Of a stretch of DNA of 51,424 nt, positions 42,714 through 51,408 are shown piece after piece; the stretch's first letter is position 1; each line of letters begins with the position of its first letter. The notes under the pieces were generated by a model that was not told the origin of the DNA, did no database searches, and saw only the letters and a list, made by a program, of their open reading frames with translations. This DNA is from Crocinitomicaceae bacterium (GTDB lineage Bacteria; Bacteroidota; Bacteroidia; Flavobacteriales_D; Parvicellaceae). The DNA is taken from contig PAZE01000051.1 of the NCBI GenBank assembly GCA_002716065.1, forward strand, positions 1-51,424, in the 5' to 3' direction. Both the position numbers and the translations under genes were made by a program.

Positions 42714-43175
42714 TTAAGGGTTATAAGGAAAAGATGAGTGGTGTAAGTCAATTTTTAACTGACCATTGCTCAATTTATAACCAAAAGTGTATTCAACTTT
42801 TGCTTCGTTTCCATCTAAATCTGTAAAAAAGTAGTTCCCCATAGCTATTGCACGGTTTTGTTCAAGAATCATTCCTGAATTTTCAAATCTAACTTTTGTC
42901 CATGGATTGATGGCAAAACCTTTATCTTCATTACAAGCACGATCATCTCCGGCAATAAAATAAGACTTAGCCTCAGCTTTTGATGGTCTAAATTGTTCAA
43001 CTGCACATTTTGTTGGTTTGAATAAAACTGGACCTGATTCAAATGAATAAAGTTCATCTAAAAAATCGCTGGTAAAAGTTTCACATTCAGATCTGTTGTC
43101 TTTTAATGATCCTATTTTTACAACACCACTTCCCCAAGTATTTTGGGCTTCTATTACTTGTTCTTTTGTTATCAT
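42714..43175 (-). CDS. NTF2/SnoaL-like protein, Zur-type control likely
   Basis: 153 residues, no signal peptide. It opens MITKEQVIEAQNTWGSGVVKIG and has ECETFTSDFLDELYSFESGPVLFKPT and a C-terminal KVEYTFGYKLSNGQLKIDLHHSSFPY. The helix-strand pattern looks like an NTF2/SnoaL cone-shaped domain; related proteins are sometimes labelled phosphoribosyl-AMP cyclohydrolase, which I cannot support. A TGCAAC-TTT-TTTGCA element lies 61 bases upstream, so it probably belongs to the same metal-responsive set. Function unknown. Confidence 0.7.
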   Translation of the reverse strand: MITKEQVIEAQNTWGSGVVKIGSLKDNRSECETFTSDFLDELYSFESGPVLFKPTKCAVEQFRPSKAEAKSYFIAGDDRACNEDKGFAINPWTKVRFENSGMILEQNRAIAMGNYFFTDLDGNEAKVEYTFGYKLSNGQLKIDLHHSSFPYNP

Positions 43176-43235
43176 TGTTACTTATAATTTAGGTTTGATT
43201 TTTTTTAAAAACAAAATTAAAAATTTATTGAAAAA

Positions 43236-43250
43236 TGCAACTTTTTTGCA
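43236..43250. promoter_or_regulatory. Zur/Fur-type palindrome 2 (TGCAAC-TTT-TTTGCA), imperfect
   Basis: One half-site matches TGCAAC exactly and the other differs at one base. It is 61 bases upstream of the NTF2-like gene. Confidence 0.45.
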
Positions 43251-43327
43251 CTGTTTTTGGCTTAAGTTTTTGATTTTTTAACATATTTTTCTACTTATTT
43301 ATGAATAATAAATCAGCTGTAAATGGT

Positions 43328-43615
43328 TTACTTGAGAAATAATATTTTTAGATAGAATAGTGCTAAAGCTAAACTAAATAGTGCACCTGCGTAACCAAAT
43401 ATTTTTCTAATAAAATGTTTGTTGGAGTTTAGCTTTTCTAGACTCATTTGATCTTCTCCAATGTCTGACATAGAGATATACATGGCACCGAATATTATCC
43501 AGGAAAGAGCCATTTCAAAACCATCAATAAAGTAGACCAGAATGCCTGAAAAAACAAGAGAGAACCCAGCAACTAAATGTAATGTTTCTATAGAAATTAA
43601 ATAGTTCTTTTTCAT
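43328..43615 (-). CDS. Small membrane protein, unknown function
   Basis: 95 residues with three hydrophobic segments (about 12-28, 32-50 and 72-92). It has no Cys/His metal motif and no family that I recognise. It begins 18 bases after the flavoprotein gene stop and shares its transcription unit below the palindrome at 44771. Likely a partner or accessory of that enzyme, by position only. Confidence 0.65.
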   Translation of the reverse strand: MKKNYLISIETLHLVAGFSLVFSGILVYFIDGFEMALSWIIFGAMYISMSDIGEDQMSLEKLNSNKHFIRKIFGYAGALFSLALALFYLKILFLK

Positions 43616-43633
43616 AAGTTTTAAGATTAATAT

Positions 43634-44752
43634 TTAACACACACATTCAGTGTCACAACAACTTAAATCAGATAAATACATGCCATTTTCTTTCCATTTA
43701 TTTACGAGCATATCTATTTCTTGGTCAATGTAATTTTCTTTGCGCATAATATCAGAAACAATTACCCCAAATCGTTGCCTGAACTTGTAAATAAAACAGA
43801 ATATATGATTATCATGTCTAACAGAGGGCCCTGCAAGATAAATATTCTCTTGTCCATAAAATTCATCTGTTTGCTCAACTAATTGTGGACTTCCATCTTC
43901 TCGGTACGAGATGTATTTTTCAATAGGTCCCTTTACTAATGAAAATCCTGTTGCACAAATTGGAGCTCGAGTAGATTCAATAATTGAATTATCTTTTAAT
44001 TGAAGCTGATAAGTAGTTTGATTTTTTGTTACGCTTTCTAGCTCGCCCAAAACTTCAGTATAATTGGGAGAGTTTTTTATTTCAGTGTATTTATTAAACG
44101 TGTAAGGAGATAATATTTTAGATGGGTCACTAGTATATTTATCGTCAATTGGATTTGGATTAATTAAAGTAACTTTTTTATTGCTTTTGATTAGATCATA
44201 GGTCAATTGAATGCCACTTTCATAACCTCCCACTACAACAAATTTCTCCCCTCTTAGTTTAGATGGATTTTTAATTAATGAACTATGCGTACAATGTTTT
44301 GCTCCTTTAATGTCTTTAATTATTGGATTCTGGTACTCACCAGCGGCCCAAATTAAATATCGAGCAAAAAATTGACCTTGATTGGTTTCTACCATCCATA
44401 TTCCTTTATGGTTGTGTACAGTCTTTACTTCAGTATTAGTTTGAATGTTTAGGTTAAAATAATCAGTAACCATATGAAGATATTCAGAATATTCCTTTCC
44501 TGATAGGTGTTCTTTGTTAAAGGAGAATGCTGGTGATGTTTCTATACATATCGAATTCAAATCTATTTGACCAAATGCGTTGCTAGGAAAAGAAGGTGTT
44601 ATCATCTCCATACTTGTAGGCCATTTTAAAAATGAATGTCCAATTTCATTTTTTTCAAGAACTAAATAGCTTATATCAGCTTGTTTTAAAAGAGATGCAA
44701 CTCCAACCCCTGCTGGTCCACCCCCTACGATTATTACGTTTGTAATTGTCAT
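43634..44752 (-). CDS. CzcO/YpdA-like FAD-dependent oxidoreductase with Cys-rich tail
   Basis: 372 residues with an N-terminal FAD motif VIIVGGGPAGVGVASLL, then FLKWPTSMEMITPSFPS, a second Rossmann motif FVVVGGYESGIQLTYDL for NAD(P) and ATGF (ICATGFSLV) near 265. It belongs to the flavoprotein mono-oxygenase/CzcO/YpdA-like group. The last residues, LSCCDTECVC, form a Cys cluster that could bind metal, an unusual end for this family. First gene of its unit; an excellent Zur-like palindrome lies 19 bases upstream. Role in metal or thiol chemistry inferred. Confidence 0.82.
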   Translation of the reverse strand: MTITNVIIVGGGPAGVGVASLLKQADISYLVLEKNEIGHSFLKWPTSMEMITPSFPSNAFGQIDLNSICIETSPAFSFNKEHLSGKEYSEYLHMVTDYFNLNIQTNTEVKTVHNHKGIWMVETNQGQFFARYLIWAAGEYQNPIIKDIKGAKHCTHSSLIKNPSKLRGEKFVVVGGYESGIQLTYDLIKSNKKVTLINPNPIDDKYTSDPSKILSPYTFNKYTEIKNSPNYTEVLGELESVTKNQTTYQLQLKDNSIIESTRAPICATGFSLVKGPIEKYISYREDGSPQLVEQTDEFYGQENIYLAGPSVRHDNHIFCFIYKFRQRFGVIVSDIMRKENYIDQEIDMLVNKWKENGMYLSDLSCCDTECVC

Positions 44753-44770
44753 TTTCTATAATTAAATCTA

Positions 44771-44789
44771 AATGCAACAATGTTGCAAT
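44771..44789. promoter_or_regulatory. Zur/Fur-type palindrome 3 (AATGCAAC-AAT-GTTGCAAT)
   Basis: Core TGCAAC (44773-44778), spacer AAT, GTTGCA (44782-44787), 19 bases upstream of the flavoprotein start. A -7-like TAATATTG on the minus strand overlaps its edge (44786-44793), the layout of a repressor operator. Confidence 0.75.
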
Positions 44790-45009
44790 ATTAATTAAAA
44801 ATCAATTAATAATTTACTGCTGTTTTATTTATAATTGATAGATAAGTATATCTAGATCAATGTAGAAAATTGAATCGTTTGCGTGGGTAAGACTCATTGA
44901 TATAATTTATTTAATAATATTTGTATGTATCAATTATAATTTAAGATGTAATCCTATTTATAACCTATTGAATAATTAAGTTGACTTATTGGATTATTAT
45001 TTAATGGTG

Positions 45010-45852
45010 TCAATGAGTGTCCCAAAAACGGTTAATTAACTCAGAAAAAGTTTTGTGCTCTTTGATTGTCTCAAACTTTTTCAAATTCAACACCTTAAAA
45101 TAAATACTCGCTTCACAGGGATCACCACCCGCTCCTGAAATCTGGTAGTTGGAATATAAAACGGCTAAAAGATATTTTTCATCAGGACTTAAGAAATATC
45201 CTTTTACTTCATCAGGACAACCCAAATCAAAATCGGACAGCTCTTCTGAGCTTTTAATTAATATTTCGCCTTTTTTTGTTGAGCTGAATGTTAACTTTTG
45301 TTCGTTTTCATTTTCATTAAGATAGTTGTTAATATTTATTTTCTCTGAAAGCGCTCCACTATCATTATTGATTATTAAAGGAAATTGTTTTAGTCTAGGT
45401 TCTAGCCCAATGTTGTATTCACTCAAAAATTCCTTGTTTTGAGTTGTGTCGTATAATAGCAGCGTATTAGTGGTGATATCCACTAGAAAGTATTGTGTAG
45501 GTATCTCAAGCTCCTGTTCATAATAGCCATAATTATGTATGGCGTAGTAAAATTTGCCATCGCTTGACCATCCAAAGGGTTCTATTTTGTCATCGTAACA
45601 ATATAAATACTCTCCCAAATAAGGGTCTCTATCTACATAAAGATCTTGAAACTCATATACCTTGCCTGTTCTTGGATCGGTGTAGGATGGATGAATCCAT
45701 TCGTCTTTAATGGAATCGTAATAGGGTTCAGGAAAGTCCCTTTCATAGTTATCGATTTGTAAAACAGAAGATGAAATTTTTTGAGCCTGATAACTATAAT
45801 CGAATAATAAAAACGACAACAATAATATATATGATAAATTATGTATTCTCAT
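45010..45852 (-). CDS. Secreted protein, unknown function (cassette gene)
   Basis: 280 residues with a signal peptide (MRIHNLSYILLLSFLLFDYSYQAQ). The mature protein is acidic and Tyr-rich with beta-propeller-like pieces (SSDGKFYYAIHNYGYYEQE, FLSPDEKYLLAVLYSNYQ) but no nameable domain. It is flanked upstream by the attC-like repeat at 45861-45930 and has no operon partner, as expected for a single-gene cassette. Confidence 0.65.
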   Translation of the reverse strand: MRIHNLSYILLLSFLLFDYSYQAQKISSSVLQIDNYERDFPEPYYDSIKDEWIHPSYTDPRTGKVYEFQDLYVDRDPYLGEYLYCYDDKIEPFGWSSDGKFYYAIHNYGYYEQELEIPTQYFLVDITTNTLLLYDTTQNKEFLSEYNIGLEPRLKQFPLIINNDSGALSEKININNYLNENENEQKLTFSSTKKGEILIKSSEELSDFDLGCPDEVKGYFLSPDEKYLLAVLYSNYQISGAGGDPCEASIYFKVLNLKKFETIKEHKTFSELINRFWDTH

Positions 45853-45860
45853 AATTACAA

Positions 45861-45930
45861 TTAACGGTGCATCTAAAATGACGTGCGATGGTATGGGTAG
45901 GTGTATACATTTTAGACTGTGTTATGTGCA
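45861..45930. repeat. attC-like inverted repeat A
   Basis: TTAACGGTGCA, then arm TCTAAAATG (45872-45880), loop of 27, arm CATTTTAGA (45908-45916) and CTGTGTTATGTGC. AAC near the left edge pairs with GTT near the right edge, as in integron attC sites, with unpaired bases between. It separates two single-gene units. Confidence 0.6.
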
Positions 45931-45935
45931 GTAAA

Positions 45936-46373
45936 CTAATTTTCCAAGAAACTTATTTCACGATTATACAATCCAGGTAAAATAACCTTGAAATTCTTTT
46001 TGTCGTTTTCGAAATAACCCGAATATGAACCCGAGGGGTTTGAATCTGGAATAAATAGAATGTTAATATCATCTACATTAGCTTCACCTTCTTCATAAGC
46101 CAAAACTTTATCAGATTTATTTGAGCCGTTTTGGATTTCGGAAGACTCCGCAACTAACTTATATTTCCAAACTTTCCTTTCATAAAAAAAGACTGTGTAG
46201 AGAATGTCAATATCATCAATATTAATGTTTAAAATTGTCCCAGATCCTGACTTTAAATTATCTGATTTAAAATCAGTGGAATAGTAATAGTATCCGTCTT
46301 TTTCTTCCCATTTGTCACAAGATGAAAGTGTGAATATAAATGATAAGATAAATAATGCTGATAGAGTTCTCAT
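45936..46373 (-). CDS. Small lipoprotein, unknown function (cassette gene)
   Basis: 145 residues with a lipoprotein signal (MRTLSALFILSFIFTLSSC, Cys19) followed by DKWEEKDGYYYYSTDFKSD and a beta-rich domain ending in YNREISFLEN. No family recognised. It sits between the attC-like repeats A (5 bases from its stop) and B (about 70 bases upstream of its start), the arrangement of a gene cassette. Confidence 0.65.
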   Translation of the reverse strand: MRTLSALFILSFIFTLSSCDKWEEKDGYYYYSTDFKSDNLKSGSGTILNINIDDIDILYTVFFYERKVWKYKLVAESSEIQNGSNKSDKVLAYEEGEANVDDINILFIPDSNPSGSYSGYFENDKKNFKVILPGLYNREISFLEN

Positions 46374-46441
46374 AATGAAATATATATGTCTTAAAGTTAA
46401 TTATAAATTACAAATGATTGATACATTATTGTTTATCCATT

Positions 46442-46511
46442 GCATATAACGTTTAGTGTATGGTGTCGTAGCATCCCGCAGATGCTATGCACTATACACA
46501 TTGTTGTATGC
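46442..46511. repeat. attC-like inverted repeat B
   Basis: GCATATAACG at the left, TAGCATC (46469-46475), loop CCGCA, GATGCTA (46481-46487) and TTGTTGTATGC at the right. Outer arms GCATA/TATGC and the AAC/GTT triplets pair, and the middle has bulges (GTGTATGGTG against GTGTATAGTG). It separates the lipoprotein gene from the restriction-like operon. Confidence 0.65.
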
Positions 46512-46535
46512 CGTTTTTATTTTATTCATTTCGTT

Positions 46536-46554
46536 ATTAGCGTTGGCGTGAAAG
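46536..46554. repeat. Flanking repeat TTAGCGTTGGCGTGAAAGC (left copy)
   Basis: Matches TCAGCATTGGCATAAAAGC at 51286-51304 at 15 of 19 positions. The two copies lie just outside the restriction-like operon, one on each side. Confidence 0.45.
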
Positions 46555-46610
46555 CTCTTTTAAATTTTTAAGGAACAAGCAAACTTTAAATGTGCTTGAA
46601 CTTACATTGT

Positions 46611-48515
46611 CTATTGTTTATTTACAAACACCTCATTGTAGTCTTCTCGACTTAAGACGGTATCAAAACCACCCACTGATTGTCCTTCATGTTTATTAAT
46701 TCCTATATATTCTAAACTGGCATCTTCATACCTTTTGAACTTGTATACCGCATCATTCATCATTGAACTGTTAAATACACCAAGGCTAACAAGTAATTCA
46801 AAATCAGACACCTGTAAACCTGTGACTTTTTTAAATAGACCAGGCTCTAATTGGGTGATTACATCTTTTAAACTGTGTTCTCTGAAATCTGTTAGATACA
46901 TGAATACTGGAATTCGAGTCGCAAATTTTATTAGTTTTTCCTGAATTTTTTTGCGTAAACTTTTATATTCTTTTTCCTCTTTTGAAAGTTCTTTTTTCTT
47001 CTTTGGAGTTAACTGTTCTTCATTTGCTTCTTTCTTTGCCTTTTTAACTGCCTCAGATTTATTTATAATTGTCTCAATATCTTGGTTAAGAGATCTAAAC
47101 CCTTCAATACTCATTAATGCGTCTAACGCATCTTGATTTTTCATCAAGCGTGCTAACGTTGAGTTGTCTACATTCACCAACAATGCAGACTCCCATCTTC
47201 GGGCAAGCAAGGTAGCTGAGGTGCCACTCATTGCAATATCTAATACCCCTGCTGCATCGATTTGTTTCATTGAACTCCCATCATAAGCCAATACAGGTAA
47301 AAAATGTATAAATTCTGCTACATTTTTCTCGGGATTAGATTCATTTATATTTAAACGACATGCATAATCTGCAACCTGACTTAGTGCTCTGTTTGGTGCA
47401 AAGTCGAAAACATAACACTCTTTTTTTATAATTTCTATTTTGTTAGGAGATTCTCCATCAGGGTTTTTGATTGCCCAAGGAGTTTGCACTCTAAATGCGG
47501 CTTGAAAATAGGTTTCTGGACTCGAAGAATTTCGTAGCATAAAAATCCCTGTCCATGGCTTAACAGAAACCCCTGTCGTAAGTTTACCGCATGACAGGGT
47601 AATAGTTTTTGATTTTAATGGGTTGCGCATCTTGTCCAAAACAGGCGGTAATGCCTCAACTCCAATACCAGCACTTGTACCAGCTGCAACTATAATCTCA
47701 TAATCCTGATAAAATAAATTATTCATTTGCATCATCAAATTTTTCATTGCGTGACATGATGCAACAGTTGGTAAAAACCAAAAAGTGTGGTTTAAAATAC
47801 TTAATAACCTTGAATCCGAAAAAGGCATTGGGGGTTTTTTAGCACCTAATTTTAAGTTATCTAAATTGGTCTCAGCGTAGTTTCCTCTAATTAAATCTAA
47901 CCATTTTTGAACCTCGTTTTCCATTTTAAAACGAGCATTTTCCTTTTCTCCAGTTGCGGCAAAGAATACATTTAAATCAAACTCATTAAACTCGCCACCA
48001 AGTGCAATTTCTCTTATTGAATCTGGCATTTGATAAGTAAGCATAACCATGCGTGGTAAAGTTAAATATGGGTTGTCTTTGCCCTCCCATTTCTCTTTAG
48101 CATTCTGTTCATCTGAATATGTCCAATTGAAGATTTGTTCTTCTATAAACTCGCCAGAATTGATGGCCCTAAATGGTGTTCCTGATAAATACAAAAAGTG
48201 ATCGGTTGTAATGGGTATAATATCGGCGTCAAAGTTTTCTACCTTACCAATTTTCTTTTCAAACTCAATTAAATCTTCGTCTTTACCATCCTCATACAAT
48301 TCATTGAACAATCCTTTGGAATTTTCATTCCAAGCACCAAAATGATATTCATCAAAAACTACACAATCCCAGTGTGTAGCATGTACCCACTCGTTTTTGG
48401 TTTTTACTCCACCAGTAGAGGTGTTTTTACCCAAGTAGTCTTGAAAAGAACCAAAGCAAACAAAAGGTTTGTTAGTATCTATATCCTCATAGGAATTTCC
48501 GTTTTTACTGATGAA
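46611..48515 (-). pseudogene. DEAD/DEAH-type restriction helicase, downstream part of a split gene
   Basis: Coding-like sequence in the same frame as the gene at 48516-49133 and separated from it only by TAA at 48516-48518. It continues FISKNGNSYEDID, KPFVCFGSFQDYL, then CVVFDEYHFGAW (the DEYH Walker B-like box of SF2 helicases), FLYLSGTPFRAI, LSCGKLTTGVSVKPWTG and AAFRVQTPW (SF2 motifs V-VI like) with a Lys-rich coiled region near the end. If expressed alone it could begin at TTG 48434 (607 residues), but it would lack the Walker A. Together the two halves form a restriction-type ATPase. Confidence 0.8.
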
Positions 48516-49133
48516 TTACCATCCCTCAAATTCAACAAGCATCATTAAATCTTCTTTCCATGCATTTTGAACTGCAGGTTTAAATGTTAAAACTAAAACC
48601 TTGGACCATCCCATTTCTTTTGCCAACTGATAAGTGGTAAATGTTTTACCAAAACGCATCTTGGCATTCCATAGATATTGTGGTGCTGACTCTAGACCTT
48701 CTTTTTGGTACTGTTTAAAATATTGAGAAGTTTTCTCAACTGCAGCCTTTTGCTCAGGACGCATAGAAAAATCTAAAGAACGATTTTCTTCATTTATCTC
48801 ACCGCTTTTTAAAGCGATGATTGCAGCACTTACATCTTCTACGGTACACTCAAACCATTCTCCTTCTGAGTTGTAAAACCCTTTATTTCGTAGATAATTA
48901 TGGATGTCATGATCTGTAAATGTAGATCCATCATTTCGCATTGCGTTTTCTTCTAGAACAATATTAAATGCTGCTCTTGTAGCACCAACTTGTTCTGTGA
49001 CCCTCGCCAAGACACTTCTGTTAGTTTGACCAATCTTTAATTGCCCTTTTCTAGAACTATCGTTTGGTAATTCATAGGCATAAATAATTGGCTTTACAGC
49101 TGATTTTTTTGGAAAGAATTCTTGCTTTTTCAT
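48516..49133 (-). CDS. N-terminal part of the restriction helicase (GIY-YIG/T5orf172-like domain plus Walker A)
   Basis: 205 residues, from ATG at 49133 to an in-frame TAA. The first about 110 residues (IIYAYELPNDSSRKGQLKIGQTNRSVLARV) resemble a GIY-YIG/T5orf172 nuclease domain (KIGQT...R). It then gives RPEQKAAVEKTSQYF, a Walker A-like WNAKMRFGKTFTTYQLA and KVLVLTFKPAVQNAWKED, the first half of an SF2 helicase. It stops after EFEGW. A CAA-to-TAA change at the next codon would explain the break. It overlaps the second methylase-like gene by 4 bases. Confidence 0.82.
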   Translation of the reverse strand: MKKQEFFPKKSAVKPIIYAYELPNDSSRKGQLKIGQTNRSVLARVTEQVGATRAAFNIVLEENAMRNDGSTFTDHDIHNYLRNKGFYNSEGEWFECTVEDVSAAIIALKSGEINEENRSLDFSMRPEQKAAVEKTSQYFKQYQKEGLESAPQYLWNAKMRFGKTFTTYQLAKEMGWSKVLVLTFKPAVQNAWKEDLMMLVEFEGW

Positions 49134-50629
49134 AATTCCATTGTTCTGACCATTGAGTCGATAAACTTGGTTTCTTCTTCCGTTAATCCATATTTGACAT
49201 ACAGTTTTTCATCAGTCCACTCCTCATCAAAGTTTTGAATTGGAACTTCTGAATAAACTCCTTTTGGGGCATTTTGGGTGTTCTTCTTCTGAAGAATTAA
49301 AAATCTGGTAAATTTAGTTGCTAGATAATATTGGATATTTTTAGCTCTATTTTGGTTTACAACAGGTCCAATTACTAAATATGTTTCAGAACAACATGTG
49401 TTTTCTTCTGCAATAAATGGTTTACCAATTACCAAATAAGGAAAAGAACCTCTCTCCCCATATGCTTTTGCTATCATTACCTTTATTTCTGGTAACCACG
49501 CTTCATTTTTTAAAATCTTATGCTTTGAAACATATCCATTGTTGGGATATGAATATATTTTCACACTATTTTTAGAATACTTCTCGCTTACTCTAACGGA
49601 AGAATTGATTCCAAATGGTTTTCTTGAACTGACAATTGACTGGAGGGATTTTTCATTCAAAGATTTAACTTTTCTTAAAATACTGACTCCTTGATTAAAT
49701 CTAATAAATGTTGATGTGTTTTTTTCAAGCAAGGGTCGGATCATTTCATTTTTATTTCCATCTCTTATTGAGATTACTTTACAATCACTATGGTTATCTC
49801 TCTCCCAGAGGAAATAGCAAACTCCCCCAGAAATATCCACACCTGGGAAACATTCAACTGAATTAAAGTAGTCAACGAGAACTTTAATTCTCCTATCATT
49901 AAGCATATCATTTCTAAATTCATCGAGTCCTTTACCACCAGAATACCATCTAGCTGGAATAATCATAGACAAATACCTTGGCTTTAGCTTCATTCCTTGC
50001 TGAATAAACTTTTGATAAATTGGTTTGGCACTTGTACCCATTCCCCCTCCGTCATTCAGCTGATAAGGTGGATTTCCTATAATTACATCAAACTTCATAT
50101 TAAATATATTTTGCGGCTCATCAATATGAATAAACTGATAAGCATAGGTTTCTAAATCGTCTGTTCTTCTATACACTTCCTCATTTGCACCACAATAGAT
50201 ACACTTCCCATTTTTCCAAGTGTGCTGAATACGTTCGTATTTTATATTGCCTTGTTCGTTTTCAAAATCAGTACATACAGAGTAGTCCCCGTTCGCATAT
50301 TTAGAACAGTAGGTACTTCTTCTTGCTAGTAAGGAAGTAAGTTCAGTGATGGCAATTCCATACAATTGTTTTGTGAAAATGTGGTTTATTCGTTCTTGTT
50401 GGTCAGGGATTTGTTGTTTCAGCCCTTCATTTAGTCGTTTGGCAATTTCTCTAAGAAAAACCCCTGATTTTGTCACAGGATCAAGAAAGGTAGTTTCTTT
50501 GTTTTGAAATAAATCCTGGGGCAGCATATCTAACATTTCATTAACCAATTTAGGAGGTGTAAAAACCTCATCATTGCTCAAGTTTGCAAGACACGATAAG
50601 ACATCAGGATTATAATTTACATTAAGCAT
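49130..50629 (-). CDS. Eco57I/TaqI-like DNA adenine methylase, second subunit
   Basis: 499 residues. EVFTPPKLVNEMLDMLP is the usual opening of N6-adenine methylases. The SAM motif I is altered, FLDPVTKSGVFL against the usual DPACGSGxFL. Motif IV NPPYQL follows GNP (about residue 185), so catalysis is plausible. A CIYCG zinc-ribbon-like piece (about 143) lies between, and the C-terminal half (300-499) looks like a target-recognition region (LYVKYGLTEEE at the end). It overlaps both neighbours (8 and 4 bases), forming an M1-M2-R operon. Confidence 0.85.
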   Translation of the reverse strand: MLNVNYNPDVLSCLANLSNDEVFTPPKLVNEMLDMLPQDLFQNKETTFLDPVTKSGVFLREIAKRLNEGLKQQIPDQQERINHIFTKQLYGIAITELTSLLARRSTYCSKYANGDYSVCTDFENEQGNIKYERIQHTWKNGKCIYCGANEEVYRRTDDLETYAYQFIHIDEPQNIFNMKFDVIIGNPPYQLNDGGGMGTSAKPIYQKFIQQGMKLKPRYLSMIIPARWYSGGKGLDEFRNDMLNDRRIKVLVDYFNSVECFPGVDISGGVCYFLWERDNHSDCKVISIRDGNKNEMIRPLLEKNTSTFIRFNQGVSILRKVKSLNEKSLQSIVSSRKPFGINSSVRVSEKYSKNSVKIYSYPNNGYVSKHKILKNEAWLPEIKVMIAKAYGERGSFPYLVIGKPFIAEENTCCSETYLVIGPVVNQNRAKNIQYYLATKFTRFLILQKKNTQNAPKGVYSEVPIQNFDEEWTDEKLYVKYGLTEEETKFIDSMVRTMEL

Positions 50630-51260
50630 ACTCAGCTATTTTTAAAAAATGAGTAATTGGGAAGTCTTTTACAGGTTCATCTATTGCTGCAGGATTTCCT
50701 TCGTCATTAAACATAGAGAATTGATGGGTTTGTTCAACTAAAAATTTAAAGACATAATCACGTCTTTTAATCATACTCCCGTTAATTGCTGACCATTCTG
50801 AAAAAACAATTGGTTCTTTGGTTTCAGGATTTGTAAAGTCCAAAGCATCACCCCATAGAATATTTCTTTTCAGTAAAAATTTTACAGACGCTCTACAGTC
50901 TTCTTTACAGTCAGTTTTATACAATCTTGTATAGATGCCGTCAAAGATTTCAAATAATCGATCACGACATTCTATTGCATTGTCTTGCAAGATGTCAACT
51001 CCGTATATACTAGAAATTGCAATGATGGCATTGCGTTCAAATTCAATTTGATTTTTTTTGTATCTATCTGTAACGATTTTGAGTTTTCTGTTTAGTATTT
51101 CAACAAGAAAATTACCTGTTCCACATGCAGGCTCCAAGAATCTAGAATCAATTCTTTCGGTCTCTTGTTTTACCAGATCCAACATAGCATTAACCTCGCG
51201 TTCTGAAGTAAAAACTTCACCGTGGTCAGCTACTCTTTTTTTTGATTTTGTTTGGCTCAT
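50622..51260 (-). CDS. DNA methylase-like protein with SAM motif but without NPPY
   Basis: 212 residues: GEVFTSEREVNAMLDLVKQE, FLEPACGTGNFLVEIL (canonical SAM motif I, about residue 45) and SIYGVDILQDNAIECRDRL. At the place of NPPY it reads WSAINGSMIKRRDYVFKFL, and no D/N-PP-Y occurs. It might bind SAM and pair with the second subunit, which has NPPY but a weak motif I. First gene of the restriction-like operon. Confidence 0.82.
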   Translation of the reverse strand: MSQTKSKKRVADHGEVFTSEREVNAMLDLVKQETERIDSRFLEPACGTGNFLVEILNRKLKIVTDRYKKNQIEFERNAIIAISSIYGVDILQDNAIECRDRLFEIFDGIYTRLYKTDCKEDCRASVKFLLKRNILWGDALDFTNPETKEPIVFSEWSAINGSMIKRRDYVFKFLVEQTHQFSMFNDEGNPAAIDEPVKDFPITHFLKIAEYA

Positions 51261-51285
51261 TTATATTTCTATTCTTTTCATTTTT

Positions 51286-51304
51286 ATCAGCATTGGCATA
51301 AAAG
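51286..51304. repeat. Flanking repeat TCAGCATTGGCATAAAAGC (right copy)
   Basis: The partner of 46536-46554. It runs into a hairpin AAGCAA...GTGC-GGCA-GCAC...TTGCTT (51302-51331) and GTGTTGGC, a possible degenerate repeat of the same group. Confidence 0.4.
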
Positions 51305-51354
51305 CAATGTGTGCGGCAGCACTCTTTGCTTACGTGTTGGCTATTTCTTCAATG

Positions 51355-51408
51355 GCATACAACGTTGCGTGTAAAATGCGAATTAGTGCATTTTACACTG
51401 TGTTGGTA
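51355..51408. repeat. attC-like inverted repeat C
   Basis: GCATACAACG, then a perfect 11-base stem GTGTAAAATGC (51369-51379), loop of 8, GCATTTTACAC (51388-51398), and TGTTGGTAG at the right. Same left AAC-G and right TGTTG edges as repeats A and B. It closes the restriction cassette at the right end of the window. Confidence 0.65.

Noticed and set aside
46575-46598. CAAGCA-N11-TGCTTG hairpin after the helicase gene
   Set aside because: Could be a terminator on the minus strand but lacks a clear U-run; left unassigned.
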